From: an uncultured Limosilactobacillus sp.
Lineage (GTDB): Bacteria > Bacillota > Bacilli > Lactobacillales > Lactobacillaceae
Assembly (NCBI GenBank): GCA_944327195.1
Contig: CALVGV010000011.1
Coordinates: forward strand, 1-57,207
Reading direction: 5' to 3'
DNA: 57,207 nucleotides
This document shows positions 1-9,671 of this stretch, piece by piece; position 1 is the stretch's first letter; each line of letters starts with the position of its first letter. The notes under the pieces are model-generated. The model was not told the DNA's origin and searched no databases. It saw nothing but the letters and a program-made list of their open reading frames with translations. Both the position numbers and the translations under genes were made by a program.

Positions 1-188
1 TTGAGGTAACACCATTAAAGACCTTGATGGGTTTTTCTGTCCACTTAAATGTTCAACTTAAATTTTACAATCTGCCTTATGAAAAAATAAATTAGGCGAA
101 TTTTGTTTTTCTTAGGGTAAATTTTGGCTAACTGACGTACATATAAAGTAGGGGGATAATTCCCCACTAGGAAAGGATTGAATGAAAA
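1..188. other. AT-rich intergenic region upstream of dprA
   Basis: This stretch is much richer in A+T than the genes that follow, and I see no convincing gene in it. A short hairpin (AGT-A-GGGG at 147-154 against TCCCC-ACT at 161-168) lies directly before the dprA ribosome site AGGAAAGG. A TATAAA at 142-147 could be a -10 element, but there is no good -35 at the right distance. Confidence 0.5.
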
Positions 189-1049
189 ATGGACAAGCAC
201 GAATTCATCTGGCGACTCAGCCTCGCCCAGGGAGTGGGCCTGATCGGTAAGCACAAGCTACTGGCGGCGGCCGAAAGCGAGGCCCGCTACGACGACCTGA
301 CCCTCCTGGCGGCCCGCGTGGGGCTGGACGACGACCACGCGACCCGGTTGGTAACCTCCTTTTACTCGCCAACCGTCAGCCAGCAACTGGAGCAAAACGC
401 CCGGGTTCCCCACCTCTTTCTCGGCGACGCCGATTACCCCTCCCAGCTGGCGGAGACGGCGACCCCTCCCCTGGTCCTCTACTACCAAGGGGACGCGTCC
501 CTCCTCAACCAAGCCAGCCTGGCGGTGGTGGGCTCGCGGCAGCTGATCGGCTACGCCAAGCAGGCGCTGACGACCCTTCTGACCCCGGTGGTGGTGGCCA
601 ACTACCCGATCGTCAGCGGCCTGGCCCGCGGGGTCGACGGCGAGGCCCACGTCTTGACCCTCCAGCAAGCGGGCCGGCCAATCGGGGTGATCGGCTGCGG
701 GCTCGACGTCAACTATCCGCCGGAAAACGCCGCCCTCCAGACGGCGGTGGCCGCCCACGGGGTGGTGGTGACCGAGTACCCACTGACCACCCGGCCCCTG
801 CCCTACCACTTTCCGGAGCGCAACCGGATCATTGCCGGCCTCAGCAAGGCCTGCCTGGTGATCACCGCAGAGGAAAAGAGCGGCAGCCTGATCACCGCCA
901 ACCAGGCCCTCCAGGAAAACCGCAACGTCCTGGCGGTGCCAGGGCTGATCAACATGCGCTTTTCGCGCGGCTGCAACCAGCTGATTGCGGCCGGGGCCCG
1001 GCCGGCCCTGACGGCAACCGACCTGGTTGAGGAGCTGGTCGGGGTCTAA
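189..1049 (+). CDS. dprA: DNA-processing protein DprA
   Basis: DprA (Smf) binds single-stranded DNA in the cytoplasm and loads RecA onto it during natural transformation. The 286-residue protein has the family's Rossmann-like core: GSR at about 115-117, SGLARGVD at 143-150, GVIGCGLDVNYP at 166-177, and the FPERNRIIAGLS stretch near 208-219 followed by AEEKSGSLITANQA. An N-terminal helical region precedes the core. The length is normal for the family. The ATG at 189 follows AGGAAAGG by about ten bases. It lies directly before topA, the usual order in lactobacilli, but topA has its own promoter. Confidence 0.95.
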   Translation: MDKHEFIWRLSLAQGVGLIGKHKLLAAAESEARYDDLTLLAARVGLDDDHATRLVTSFYSPTVSQQLEQNARVPHLFLGDADYPSQLAETATPPLVLYYQGDASLLNQASLAVVGSRQLIGYAKQALTTLLTPVVVANYPIVSGLARGVDGEAHVLTLQQAGRPIGVIGCGLDVNYPPENAALQTAVAAHGVVVTEYPLTTRPLPYHFPERNRIIAGLSKACLVITAEEKSGSLITANQALQENRNVLAVPGLINMRFSRGCNQLIAAGARPALTATDLVEELVGV

Positions 1050-1086
1050 AAGTTCCTTAATTTGCCCCCAAAGGGATGGGTTGCGC

Positions 1087-1115
1087 TTGACACCCTTGGG
1101 CGATTGTTCTAATAA
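1087..1115 (+). promoter_or_regulatory. topA promoter
   Basis: A perfect -35 TTGACA (1087-1092) and a -10 TAATAA (1110-1115) are separated by 17 bases. They sit between the dprA stop and the topA start, so topA can be transcribed independently of dprA. Confidence 0.75.
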
Positions 1116-1229
1116 TATTTGGGAGATCATCCTTGGTTGGGCACCCAAAGCTAGTGCCGCCCCGGGCCGCGATTTGACGGCGGCCGGGGCCAGGGAAAAG
1201 TGAAAATCCAAATGATGGGAGCCGATGAT

Positions 1230-3353
1230 TTGGCAACAAAGACGACAAAATCCACCGCAAAAAAGCCCGCCAAGAAGCGGAGCACCACGGCACAAAAAAA
1301 GCTCGTGATCGTCGAATCGCCTTCCAAGGCAAAGACGATTGGCAAGTACCTGGGCCGCACCTACAAGGTGGTGGCCAGCCTCGGTCACGTCCGCGACCTG
1401 CCGCGGAGCCGGATGGGGGTCGACATTGAAAACAACTACCAACCGGACTACATCTCGATCCGCGGCAAGGGCGACGTGATCAAGGAGCTGCGCAAGGACG
1501 CCAAGAAGGCCAAGGCCGTTTACCTGGCATCCGACCCCGACCGCGAGGGGGAGGCGATCGCCTGGCACGTGGCCAACCTCTTGAAGATGGACCCGGAGGA
1601 AAAGAACCGGGTTACCTTCAACGAAATCACTAAGGACGCGGTTAAGGAGGCCTTCAAGGAGCCCCGCCAGATCAACATGGACCTGGTGGATGCCCAGCAG
1701 GCCCGCCGGGTGCTGGACCGCTTGGTGGGGTATTCGATCTCGCCGATTTTGTGGAAGAAGGTCAAGAAGGGCCTCTCCGCCGGGCGGGTGCAGTCGGTGG
1801 CCCTCTACTTGATCATCAAGCGCGAGGAAGAGATTCGCAACTTCAAGCCGGAGGAATACTGGACCATCGACGGAACCTTCAAGAAGGGGCGGACCAGCTT
1901 TACCGCCGCCTTCTACGGCCAGAACGGCAAGAAGGAGGCCCTGCCGAACCAGGCGGCCGTCCAAAAGATCCTGGCCAAGCTCGACCGCAAGCAGGACTTC
2001 ACCGTTGAATCGGTCGTCAAGCGCGAGCGCAAGCGGCAACCACAGCCGCCCTTCACCACCTCGACGATGCAACAGGACGCCAACCGCCGGCTGAACTTCC
2101 GCACCCGCAAGACGATGATGGCCGCCCAGCAGCTCTACGAAGGAATCAACATCGGCGAGGGGGCGGCGGTCGGCCTGATCACCTACATGCGGACCGACTC
2201 GACCCGGATCGCGGCGATTGCCAAGCACGAAACCGCCCAGTTCATTCACGACGAGTACGGGGCCCAGTACGCGGCCACCAAGCCGATCAAGGGTAAGCTG
2301 CCGGAGGGGGCCCAGGACGCCCACGAAGCGATCCGGCCAACCTCGGTCCTGCGCACGCCGGAAAAGATCAGGAAGTACCTGACCAACGACCAGTACAAGC
2401 TCTACAAGTTGATCTGGAGCCGCTTCGTTGCCAGCCAGATGACCCCGGAAATCACCGACACGGTGGCCGCCACCCTGACCCAAAACGGGGTCAACTTCCG
2501 TGCCAACGGTTCCAAGGTCAAGTTTGATGGGTTCACCAAGGTCTACAAGCGGGGGCAGGAAAAGGATAACCTGCTGCCGGAACTTGCCGAAGGCGACGCG
2601 GTCAAGCTGACCGGCGACAACCCGGCCCAGCACTTCACCCAGCCGCCGGCCCGCTACACCGAAGCCGCCCTGGTCAAGACGCTGGAAGAAAACGGCGTCG
2701 GCCGGCCGTCAACCTACGCCCCGACCCTGGACACGATCCAGCGCCGCTACTACGTCCGCTTGGTGGCCCGCCACTTTGAGCCGACTGAGCTCGGTGAGAT
2801 CGTCAACAAGATCATCGTCGACCAGTTCCCAGAGATCGTTAACGTCAAGTTCACCGCCGAGGTCGAGGGCGACCTCGACCAGATCGAAGAGGGCAAGAAG
2901 CAGTGGGTCAAGGTGGTCGACGAGTTCTACCGGCCGTTTGAAAAGGAAGTCAAGACCGCCGAGGACCAGGTGGCCAAGATCGAGATGCGTGACCAGCTGG
3001 CCGGGATCAACTGCGACATCTGTGGGGCCCCGATGGTGATCAAGATGAGCCGCTACGGCAAGTTCTACGCTTGCTCGCGCTTCCCGGACTGCCGCAACAC
3101 CCAAACGATCGTCAAGGATACCGGGGTGACCTGCCCGAAGTGTGGCCAAGGGACGGTTGTCGAGCGCAAGTCGAAGAAGAACCGGACCTTCTACGGTTGT
3201 TCCCGCTACCCGGACTGCGACTTCGTGTCCTGGGACAAGCCGGTCGGCCGCAACTGCCCGAAGGATAACCACTTCCTGGTGGAAAAGAAGGTCAAGGGGG
3301 GCAAGCAGATCGTTTGCCCGAACGGTGATTACGAAGAACCAATTCAAAAATAG
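1230..3353 (+). CDS. topA: DNA topoisomerase I (type IA)
   Basis: This enzyme relaxes negative supercoils by cutting one strand through a 5'-phosphotyrosine. The Toprim domain starts with [17 protein letters not shown] near the N-terminus and contains [13 protein letters not shown]. The catalytic tyrosine is in [13 protein letters not shown], about residue 319. Two four-cysteine zinc ribbons follow (CDICG...CSRFPDC and CPKCG...CSRYPDC), then a third ribbon with only part of its cysteines (CPKDN...CPNGD). I chose the TTG at 1230, eight bases after GGGAG, giving 707 residues starting MATKTTK. In-frame ATGs at 1212 and 1215 and a GTG at 1200 are alternatives with poorer ribosome sites. Confidence 0.95.
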   Translation: MATKTTKSTAKKPAKKRSTTAQKKLVIVESPSKAKTIGKYLGRTYKVVASLGHVRDLPRSRMGVDIENNYQPDYISIRGKGDVIKELRKDAKKAKAVYLASDPDREGEAIAWHVANLLKMDPEEKNRVTFNEITKDAVKEAFKEPRQINMDLVDAQQARRVLDRLVGYSISPILWKKVKKGLSAGRVQSVALYLIIKREEEIRNFKPEEYWTIDGTFKKGRTSFTAAFYGQNGKKEALPNQAAVQKILAKLDRKQDFTVESVVKRERKRQPQPPFTTSTMQQDANRRLNFRTRKTMMAAQQLYEGINIGEGAAVGLITYMRTDSTRIAAIAKHETAQFIHDEYGAQYAATKPIKGKLPEGAQDAHEAIRPTSVLRTPEKIRKYLTNDQYKLYKLIWSRFVASQMTPEITDTVAATLTQNGVNFRANGSKVKFDGFTKVYKRGQEKDNLLPELAEGDAVKLTGDNPAQHFTQPPARYTEAALVKTLEENGVGRPSTYAPTLDTIQRRYYVRLVARHFEPTELGEIVNKIIVDQFPEIVNVKFTAEVEGDLDQIEEGKKQWVKVVDEFYRPFEKEVKTAEDQVAKIEMRDQLAGINCDICGAPMVIKMSRYGKFYACSRFPDCRNTQTIVKDTGVTCPKCGQGTVVERKSKKNRTFYGCSRYPDCDFVSWDKPVGRNCPKDNHFLVEKKVKGGKQIVCPNGDYEEPIQK

Positions 3354-3364
3354 GGGGGAACGGT

Positions 3365-4243
3365 TTGATTGAATTACGGAACGAGTGGCTGACGGTCACG
3401 GTGGCCACCCGCGGGGCCGAACTACAAAGCATTCGCTACCAGGGGCGCGAGTACCTTTGGCAGGGGGACCCGGCCGTCTGGAAGCGGCGGGCGCCAATCC
3501 TCTTCCCCTTCGTTGGCCGCTTAAAGGACGACCAGTACCGCTTTGCCGGCCACAGTTACCAGCAGAGCCAGCACGGCTTCGCCCGCGACCAGGACTTTCA
3601 CCTGGTACAAGCGACGGCCGACCGGGTGACCCTGGAGCTGACCGACAGCCCGGCCAGCCGGGAACACTACCCCTTTGCCTTCCGCCTGCGGGTAACCTAC
3701 CGGCTGGTGGGAAGGCGAGTTGCAGTTGAGATGGCGGTGACTAACCCGGCCGCGGACCAGACCCTCCTGTACGCCCTGGGGGCCCACCCGGGCTTCCGGG
3801 TGCCGCTGACGGCGGCGGGACGGTTTGAAAGCACCCAGCTGAGCCTGGCCCCGGCCAAGCGCTACGGCCGGATCAAGCTGGTTGGCCCGGCCCCGGACCT
3901 CGACCATCAGGAGGAACTGGACTGCCGGCAGCCGCTGGCCCTGAACCACCAGCTCTTCGACCACGACGCCCTGGTCCTGGCGACGGCGGGTCAGGCCACC
4001 ACCGTGACCCTGACCGAACCGGAATCGGGCCACGGGGTGCAGGTGATCGAACCGGCCCCAGCGGCGCCCTACCTGGCAGTCTGGTCACCGGCCCCGCACT
4101 ACGGCGACCTGATGTGCCTAGAGAGCTGGTGGGGGCTGGCCGACCCGCTGACCGCCAGCGGTGACCTGACGACCAAGGCGGCCCTAAACCGCCTGGCCCC
4201 GGGACTGACGGCCAAACACGACTACCAGATTGCCGTCTTCTAG
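3365..4243 (+). CDS. Aldose 1-epimerase family protein (LacX/YeaD-like)
   Basis: The protein belongs to the galactose mutarotase superfamily, which interconverts alpha and beta anomers of sugars or sugar phosphates. The N-terminal part (RGAELQSI, WKRRAPILFPFVGRL, QHGFARDQDF) and the ALGAHPGFRVPL segment, which holds a catalytic-type histidine, are typical of the LacX-like subgroup rather than classical GalM. The length, 292 residues, is normal. The TTG start at 3365 lies behind a run of six G bases just after the topA stop, so it is probably cotranscribed with topA. The substrate cannot be read from sequence. Confidence 0.85.
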   Translation: MIELRNEWLTVTVATRGAELQSIRYQGREYLWQGDPAVWKRRAPILFPFVGRLKDDQYRFAGHSYQQSQHGFARDQDFHLVQATADRVTLELTDSPASREHYPFAFRLRVTYRLVGRRVAVEMAVTNPAADQTLLYALGAHPGFRVPLTAAGRFESTQLSLAPAKRYGRIKLVGPAPDLDHQEELDCRQPLALNHQLFDHDALVLATAGQATTVTLTEPESGHGVQVIEPAPAAPYLAVWSPAPHYGDLMCLESWWGLADPLTASGDLTTKAALNRLAPGLTAKHDYQIAVF

Positions 4244-4268
4244 GAGCTACCGAAGCAAATTGAGGCGC

Positions 4269-4305
4269 AAAAAAGCCATTCCCAATCCGCGGGAATGGCT
4301 TTTTT
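4269..4305. terminator. Bidirectional terminator between the epimerase gene and plsY
   Basis: AAAAAAGCCATTCCC (4269-4283) and GGGAATGGCTTTTTT (4291-4305) form a perfect 15-bp stem with a 7-base loop. A and T tracts on both sides let it serve the two converging genes. Confidence 0.92.
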
Positions 4306-4310
4306 CGTTC

Positions 4311-4928
4311 TTACTTTTGGGCGCGGCGTTCGCGCAGGTAGTGGCCGAGGCCGAAGTTGACCATCGACTCCTGACCGCGGATTATCCGGCCAATGTTGGC
4401 CTTGTGGCGGTAGATCACCACTAGCGAGAGGATGCCGGCCACCGTGGCCAAGATCCAGTCGTGGATGCAGAGGGCGATCACGAAGATGGCGGTGATGCCG
4501 ATCATGCTGGCCATGCTGGCCATGCTGGTTAGTAGGAGGGTGGCGACGAAGATCCCGGCGGCCACGCCGAAGAGTGGTGGGTTGTAGGCCAAGAGGATCC
4601 CGGCGCTGGTGGCGACCGCCTTGCCACCGTGGAAGTGGTCAAAGATCGAAACCGTGTGGCCGAGCGAGGCGAAGAGGCCGATCAAGAGCGGGTTGACGCT
4701 GCTGTGCAGGAGGTAGGGCTGGCTGGCAGCCAGGGTTCCTTTGAGGATGTCCAAGACCAGGACCGTCACCCCGGCCTTGAAGCCGAGCACGCGGAAGGAA
4801 TTGGTGGTTCCGATGTTGCCGCTGCCTTCCTTACGAATGTCCTTGTGATAAAAGAGCTGGCCAATCCAGAGGCCAAAGGGGATTGCCCCCAGGAAGTAGG
4901 CGACGATGATCATTAAAATCGTTTGCAT
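4311..4928 (-). CDS. plsY: Glycerol-3-phosphate acyltransferase PlsY
   Basis: PlsY transfers an acyl group from acyl phosphate to glycerol-3-phosphate, the first step of phospholipid synthesis, in the membrane. The 205-residue protein has the GAIPFGLWIG, GSGNIGTTNSFRVLG and GHTVSIFDHFHGGKAVATSAG motifs that form the active site, plus several hydrophobic segments. The ATG is preceded by AAGGAG at a good distance. The gene stands alone, divergent from parE. A 9-bp tandem repeat inside it encodes Ser-Met-Ala repeated in a membrane segment. Confidence 0.95.
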   Translation of the reverse strand: MQTILMIIVAYFLGAIPFGLWIGQLFYHKDIRKEGSGNIGTTNSFRVLGFKAGVTVLVLDILKGTLAASQPYLLHSSVNPLLIGLFASLGHTVSIFDHFHGGKAVATSAGILLAYNPPLFGVAAGIFVATLLLTSMASMASMIGITAIFVIALCIHDWILATVAGILSLVVIYRHKANIGRIIRGQESMVNFGLGHYLRERRAQK

Positions 4929-5011
4929 TTCAAAACTCCTTTTCTTGCCTTGCTAATATACCACGCATTGGCCGCCAATGCGAACAACTGCACAAATGTT
5001 TGGTTTTTTCT

Positions 5012-5040
5012 TTGCAATCACCGCTTTTTTCGAGTATGCT
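5012..5040 (+). promoter_or_regulatory. parEC promoter
   Basis: A -35 TTGCAA (5012-5017) and a -10 TATGCT (5035-5040) are separated by 17 bases. The start codon of parE follows about 90 bases downstream. Confidence 0.65.
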
Positions 5041-5132
5041 AGTAATTGTGTTTTCGACGGTCCGCCCTGCGCGCGACCAGCAGAGAAATTGCGGGAAGCG
5101 GCCCCGCCGCTTTCCAGAGGAGTTGAACTGTA

Positions 5133-7103
5133 ATGGCAACTGAAAAATACGATGAATCCTCGATCAGGATCCTGAAGGGGCTCGAGGCGGTTCGCAAGCG
5201 GCCGGGGATGTACATCGGCTCGACTGACACCCACGGCCTGCACCACCTGGTCTACGAAATCCTCGACAACGCCGTCGACGAGGCCCTCTCCGGCTTTGGC
5301 GACGAGATCAACGTCACGATCGAGGCCGATAACTCGATCACCGTCAAGGACCACGGCCGGGGGATGCCGGTGGGGATGCACCCGAGCGGCAAGCCGACCC
5401 CGGAGGTGATCATGACCGTCCTCCACGCCGGGGGGAAGTTTGGCCAAAACGATGGCTACAAGACCTCGGGGGGCCTCCACGGGGTGGGGGCCTCGGTCGT
5501 CAACGCCCTTTCCGAGCACCTGACCCTGACGATCGTGCGCGATCACGTCCGTTACCAAGAGGAGTTTGCCAACGGCGGCCAGCCGGTCGGCACCCTCAAG
5601 AAGCTGGGCAAGACCAAGGAGGTCAACGGGACGACGGTTTCCTTCAAGCCGGACCCGACGATCTTCACCACCACCGTCTACGACTACAACACCCTGGCAC
5701 TCCGCCTTCGCGAGGCGGCCTTCCTGCTCCGTGGGGTCAAGCTCACCCTGACCGACAAGCGGGCCGGTCAGGAGAAGAGCGAGGTCTTCCAGTCGGAAAA
5801 GGGGCTCGAAGACTTCGTGGCCTACCTCAACGAGGGCAAGGACACCCTCGGCGAGGCACTGGCCTTTTCCGGCAAGGACCAGGGGATCGAGGTCGACGTG
5901 GCCGCCCAGTACAACGACGGCTACACCGAAAACGTCCTCTCCTTCGTCAACAACGTCCGTACCCCGGGCGGGGGGAGCCACGAGGCTGGTTTCCGCGCGG
6001 CCTGGACCAAGTCCTTCAACGAGTTCGCCCGCAAGGTTGGCCTCCTGAAGGAAAAGGACAAGAACCTCGAGGGGAGCGACGTCCGCGAGGGGTTGACGGC
6101 GGTGATCGCCGTGCGGGTACCGGAGCGGCTCCTGCAGTTTGAGGGCCAAACCAAGGGCAAGCTCGGCACCCCCGAGGCCCGCAAGGTGGTCGACACGGTG
6201 GTCAGCGAGCAGCTGGGCTACGCCCTGATGGAAAAGGGGGAGTTTGCCCAAACCCTGATCAAGAAGGCAATCAAGGCCCGCCAAGCCCGCGAGGCCGCCC
6301 GCAAGGCCCGCGACCTCTCGCGCAACGGCAAGAAGCGGGGCAAGAAGGAGCGCAACCTTTCCGGCAAGCTGACCCCGGCCCAGTCGAAGAACGCCCAGAA
6401 AAACGAGCTTTTCCTGGTCGAAGGGGACTCGGCCGGCGGCAGTGCCAAGCAAGGTCGCGACCGCAAGTTTCAGGCGATCCTGCCCCTCCGCGGGAAGGTG
6501 CTCAACACCGAGAAGGCCAAGCTCGACGACGTGCTGAAAAACGAGGAACTCAACACGATCATCTACACGGTCGGCGCCGGGGTCGGCAGCGACTTCAACG
6601 TTGACGACGCCAACTACGACAAGATCATCATCATGACCGATGCCGACGACGACGGGGCCCACATCCAGATCCTCTTGCTGACCTTCTTCTACAAGTACAT
6701 GCGGCCGATGATCGAGGCCGGCCGGGTCTACATCGCCTTGCCGCCGCTTTACCGCCTGCAGACCGGTCGCGGGGCCAAGAGCAAGATCGAGTACGCCTGG
6801 ACCAACGACGAACTGGCCGCCCTGACCAAGCAGCGGCGTGGTGGTTCCCTGCAACGGTTCAAGGGGCTGGGGGAAATGAACGCCGACCAACTCTGGGAAA
6901 CGACGATGAACCCGGCGACCCGGACCCTGATCCGGGTGCGGATCGAAGACGCCGCCCTGGCCGAACAGCGGGTCACCACCCTGATGGGGAACAAGGTTGA
7001 ACCGCGGCGCGAGTGGATCGAGGATAACGTTCACTTCGCCGTTGCCGACGACCAGGCGGCCGACGAACTGGTGGCGGCCCAAAAGAAGCGGGCACGTAAA
7101 TAG
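5133..7103 (+). CDS. parE: DNA topoisomerase IV subunit B
   Basis: ParE is the ATPase subunit of topoisomerase IV, which separates linked daughter chromosomes. The GHKL ATPase domain shows EILDNAVDEALSG, DHGRGMPVG and GGLHGVGASVVNALS. The Toprim domain shows EGDSAGGSAKQGRDR and TDADDDGAHIQ. A lysine/arginine-rich stretch lies just before the Toprim domain. At 656 residues it is a normal ParE. Pairing with a ParC-type A subunit directly downstream distinguishes it from GyrB. Confidence 0.96.
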   Translation: MATEKYDESSIRILKGLEAVRKRPGMYIGSTDTHGLHHLVYEILDNAVDEALSGFGDEINVTIEADNSITVKDHGRGMPVGMHPSGKPTPEVIMTVLHAGGKFGQNDGYKTSGGLHGVGASVVNALSEHLTLTIVRDHVRYQEEFANGGQPVGTLKKLGKTKEVNGTTVSFKPDPTIFTTTVYDYNTLALRLREAAFLLRGVKLTLTDKRAGQEKSEVFQSEKGLEDFVAYLNEGKDTLGEALAFSGKDQGIEVDVAAQYNDGYTENVLSFVNNVRTPGGGSHEAGFRAAWTKSFNEFARKVGLLKEKDKNLEGSDVREGLTAVIAVRVPERLLQFEGQTKGKLGTPEARKVVDTVVSEQLGYALMEKGEFAQTLIKKAIKARQAREAARKARDLSRNGKKRGKKERNLSGKLTPAQSKNAQKNELFLVEGDSAGGSAKQGRDRKFQAILPLRGKVLNTEKAKLDDVLKNEELNTIIYTVGAGVGSDFNVDDANYDKIIIMTDADDDGAHIQILLLTFFYKYMRPMIEAGRVYIALPPLYRLQTGRGAKSKIEYAWTNDELAALTKQRRGGSLQRFKGLGEMNADQLWETTMNPATRTLIRVRIEDAALAEQRVTTLMGNKVEPRREWIEDNVHFAVADDQAADELVAAQKKRARK

Positions 7104-7118
7104 AAAGGACGACGGCGA

Positions 7119-9575
7119 TTGGAAACCAAAATTGAAGAACGCACCCTCGAAGACCTGATGGGCGACCGCTTCGGCCGCTACTCCAAGTCGATCATCCAGG
7201 ACCGGGCCTTGCCCGACATCCGCGACGGCCTCAAGCCGGTTCAACGGCGGATTCTCTTCTCGATGAACAAGGACGGCAACACCTTTGACAAGGGCTTCCG
7301 CAAGTCGGCCAAGTCGGTCGGGAACGTGATGGGGAACTTCCACCCCCACGGCGACTCCTCGATCTACGAGGCCCTGGTGCGCCTGAGTCAGGACTGGAAG
7401 CTGCGCGAACCGCTGGTTGAAATGCACGGTAACAACGGGTCGATGGACGGCGACCCAGCAGCGGCAATGCGGTACACCGAGGCCCGCTTGAGCAAGATTG
7501 CCAACCTGATGATGGAGGGGATCAACCAGCAAACGGTGCCGATGACCCTCAACTTCGACGACACCGAGGAGGAACCGCTGGTCCTGCCGGCGCGGATCCC
7601 GAACCTCTTCGTCAACGGGGCCACCGGGATCTCGGCCGGCTACGCCACCGAAATCCCGCCCCACAACCTGGGGGAACTAATCGACGCCCTAGTTTACCTC
7701 CTGGCCCACCCAACGGCCGACCTGACCAAGCTGATGGAATTCGTACCGGGGCCGGACTTCCCGACCGGCGGGATCGTCCAGGGCAAGGACGGAATCAAGA
7801 AGGCCTACGAAACGGGCCGCGGCCGGATCGTCGTCCGGGCCAAGACGGCAATCGAGGACCTGCGCGGCGGCCGCCAGCAGATCGTGGTCACCGAGATTCC
7901 CTACGAGGTCAACAAGGCCCAGCTAGTCAAGCGAATCAACGACCTGCGGCTGGCCAAGAAGGTCGAGGGGATCGCTGACGCCCGCGACGAAACCGACCGC
8001 AGCGGCCTGCGGATCGCGATTGAACTCAAGCGCAACGCCGACGCCACCGGGATTCTGAACTACCTGCTCAAGAACACCGACCTGCAGATCAACTACAACT
8101 TCAACATGGTGGCGATCGACAACCAGCGGCCGGTCCGGATAGGGCTCAAGCACTACCTGGCCTCCTACCTGGCCTTCCAAAAGGAGGTCATCACCAAGCG
8201 GACCGAGTTCAAGCAACAGAAGGCCCAGGAACGGCTCCACATCGTGGAAGGGCTGATCAAGGCGCTCTCGATCCTCGACCAGGTGATCAAGACGATCCGG
8301 GCCAGCGAAAACCGGGCCAGTGCCCAGGCCAACCTGGTGAAGGAGTACGCCTTTACCCCGGCCCAGGCGGCGGCAATTGTTGCCCTCCAGCTCTACCGGC
8401 TGACCAACACCGACGTCACCGCCCTGGAAAAGGAGGCCGCCGACCTGCGCAGCGACCTGGCCGAGTACGCCAAGATCCTCGGTGAGGAGCGCGAACTCAA
8501 CCGGGTGCTGAAAAAGGAGCTCCAGCAGGTCAAGAAGGCCTTCGCCAGCCCGCGGCGGACCCAGATTGAGGACCAGGTGGAAAAGCTGACCGTCGACACC
8601 AAGGTGATGGTGGCCGAGGAGGACGTGATCGTGCTCGTGTCGGCCGCCGGCTACATCAAGCGGACCAGCCTGCGGAGCTTCAACGCCTCCCCGCTGGCCG
8701 AGGACGGCCTCAAGGAGGACGACTACCCGCTCTTGATCAGCCAGGCCAGCACCCTGGCCCACCTCTTCGTCTTCACCAGCCAGGGCCACTTGATCTACCG
8801 GCCGGTCCACGAGCTCTTTGACGCCAAGTGGAAGGAGACCGGGGAACACCTCTCGCAAACGATTGGCCTGGCGGCCGACGAGGAGGTTGTTTGCGCCCAG
8901 CTCTTCGACTCGCTCGACCAGGCGGGGACGGTGATCCTTGCCACCAGCGACGGCCAGGTCAAGCAGGTGGCCTTTGCCGACCTCAAGCCGGGACCGCGTT
9001 ACCGGAGCCACGCCAGCCAGGTAATCAAGCTCCACGCCGGCGCCCAGCTGCAGAATGCCTTCTACCTTGCCCCGGAGGCGGACCAAACGGTGGTTGCCGT
9101 CAGCCGCGACGGCTACGCCCAGCGGTTTAGCGCCGGCGAGATCCCGGTTCAGGGGCCGCGGACGGCCGGGGTACGCGGCCTCAACCTGAAGGACGATGAC
9201 CAGCTGGTCAACATCGCCCTGGTTGGCGAGCAGGACCGGCTGGCCCTGGTGACCCAGCGGGGGGCCTTCAAGCTGATGGCGGTCGAGGAACTGCCGGTCG
9301 GCAACCGGGCCCGGCGGGGGAGCCTGATCTTGCACCGGCTGAAGAACGCCCACCAGGTGCGGGGGATGCTTGCCTACCCAGCGGACTTTGCCGGAACGCT
9401 GACGATCGTCACCGATCGGCCGCTCTTCCAGGACGTGACGATCGCCGATCACCACCTCGGCTCGGCCAAGTCCAACGGCAGCTTCGTGATTGACACCGAC
9501 AGCCAGGGCCAACCGGTCCGCCTGCTCTTCAAGCCGGTGATCACGCCGGCAAAGGAACCGGTTGCGGAAAAATAA
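7119..9575 (+). CDS. parC: DNA topoisomerase IV subunit A
   Basis: ParC cuts and rejoins DNA through a tyrosine. Here that is Tyr119 in AAMRYTEARLS. The quinolone-resistance region reads HPHGDSSIYEALVRLSQ around residues 76-91; its Ser80 and Glu84 are the usual sensitive-type residues. The C-terminal half carries beta-pinwheel repeats. The length is 818 residues. The TTG start at 7119 follows AAAGGA after a 15-base gap behind parE, so the two genes form an operon. Confidence 0.95.
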   Translation: METKIEERTLEDLMGDRFGRYSKSIIQDRALPDIRDGLKPVQRRILFSMNKDGNTFDKGFRKSAKSVGNVMGNFHPHGDSSIYEALVRLSQDWKLREPLVEMHGNNGSMDGDPAAAMRYTEARLSKIANLMMEGINQQTVPMTLNFDDTEEEPLVLPARIPNLFVNGATGISAGYATEIPPHNLGELIDALVYLLAHPTADLTKLMEFVPGPDFPTGGIVQGKDGIKKAYETGRGRIVVRAKTAIEDLRGGRQQIVVTEIPYEVNKAQLVKRINDLRLAKKVEGIADARDETDRSGLRIAIELKRNADATGILNYLLKNTDLQINYNFNMVAIDNQRPVRIGLKHYLASYLAFQKEVITKRTEFKQQKAQERLHIVEGLIKALSILDQVIKTIRASENRASAQANLVKEYAFTPAQAAAIVALQLYRLTNTDVTALEKEAADLRSDLAEYAKILGEERELNRVLKKELQQVKKAFASPRRTQIEDQVEKLTVDTKVMVAEEDVIVLVSAAGYIKRTSLRSFNASPLAEDGLKEDDYPLLISQASTLAHLFVFTSQGHLIYRPVHELFDAKWKETGEHLSQTIGLAADEEVVCAQLFDSLDQAGTVILATSDGQVKQVAFADLKPGPRYRSHASQVIKLHAGAQLQNAFYLAPEADQTVVAVSRDGYAQRFSAGEIPVQGPRTAGVRGLNLKDDDQLVNIALVGEQDRLALVTQRGAFKLMAVEELPVGNRARRGSLILHRLKNAHQVRGMLAYPADFAGTLTIVTDRPLFQDVTIADHHLGSAKSNGSFVIDTDSQGQPVRLLFKPVITPAKEPVAEK

Positions 9576-9671
9576 AAAGATTTGCCCGCGCCCCTGTTTC
9601 CCGGGGTGGGGGCGTGATATGATAAACGTATTAGGGTGCTTAACACCGAAATTTGAGGAGGAATCCGCCTT

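Noticed and set aside
45-254. Minus-strand frame of 69 codons at the left edge
   Set aside because: It overlaps the dprA start and its ribosome site, and its sequence resembles no protein family.
258-2633. Very long minus-strand open frame (791 codons) opposite dprA and topA
   Set aside because: It is antisense to two well-recognised genes, has no family motifs, and long antisense frames are expected in this G+C-rich codon usage.
4953-7664. Minus-strand open frame of 903 codons opposite parE and parC
   Set aside because: Composition is His/Val/Gly/Asp-rich as in shadow frames, no ribosome site fits, and the plus strand encodes clear ParE and ParC.
9582-9620. Terminator after parC
   Set aside because: GC-rich inverted segments are present, but there is no T run, and the same bases abut a likely ppaC -10, so I did not call it.
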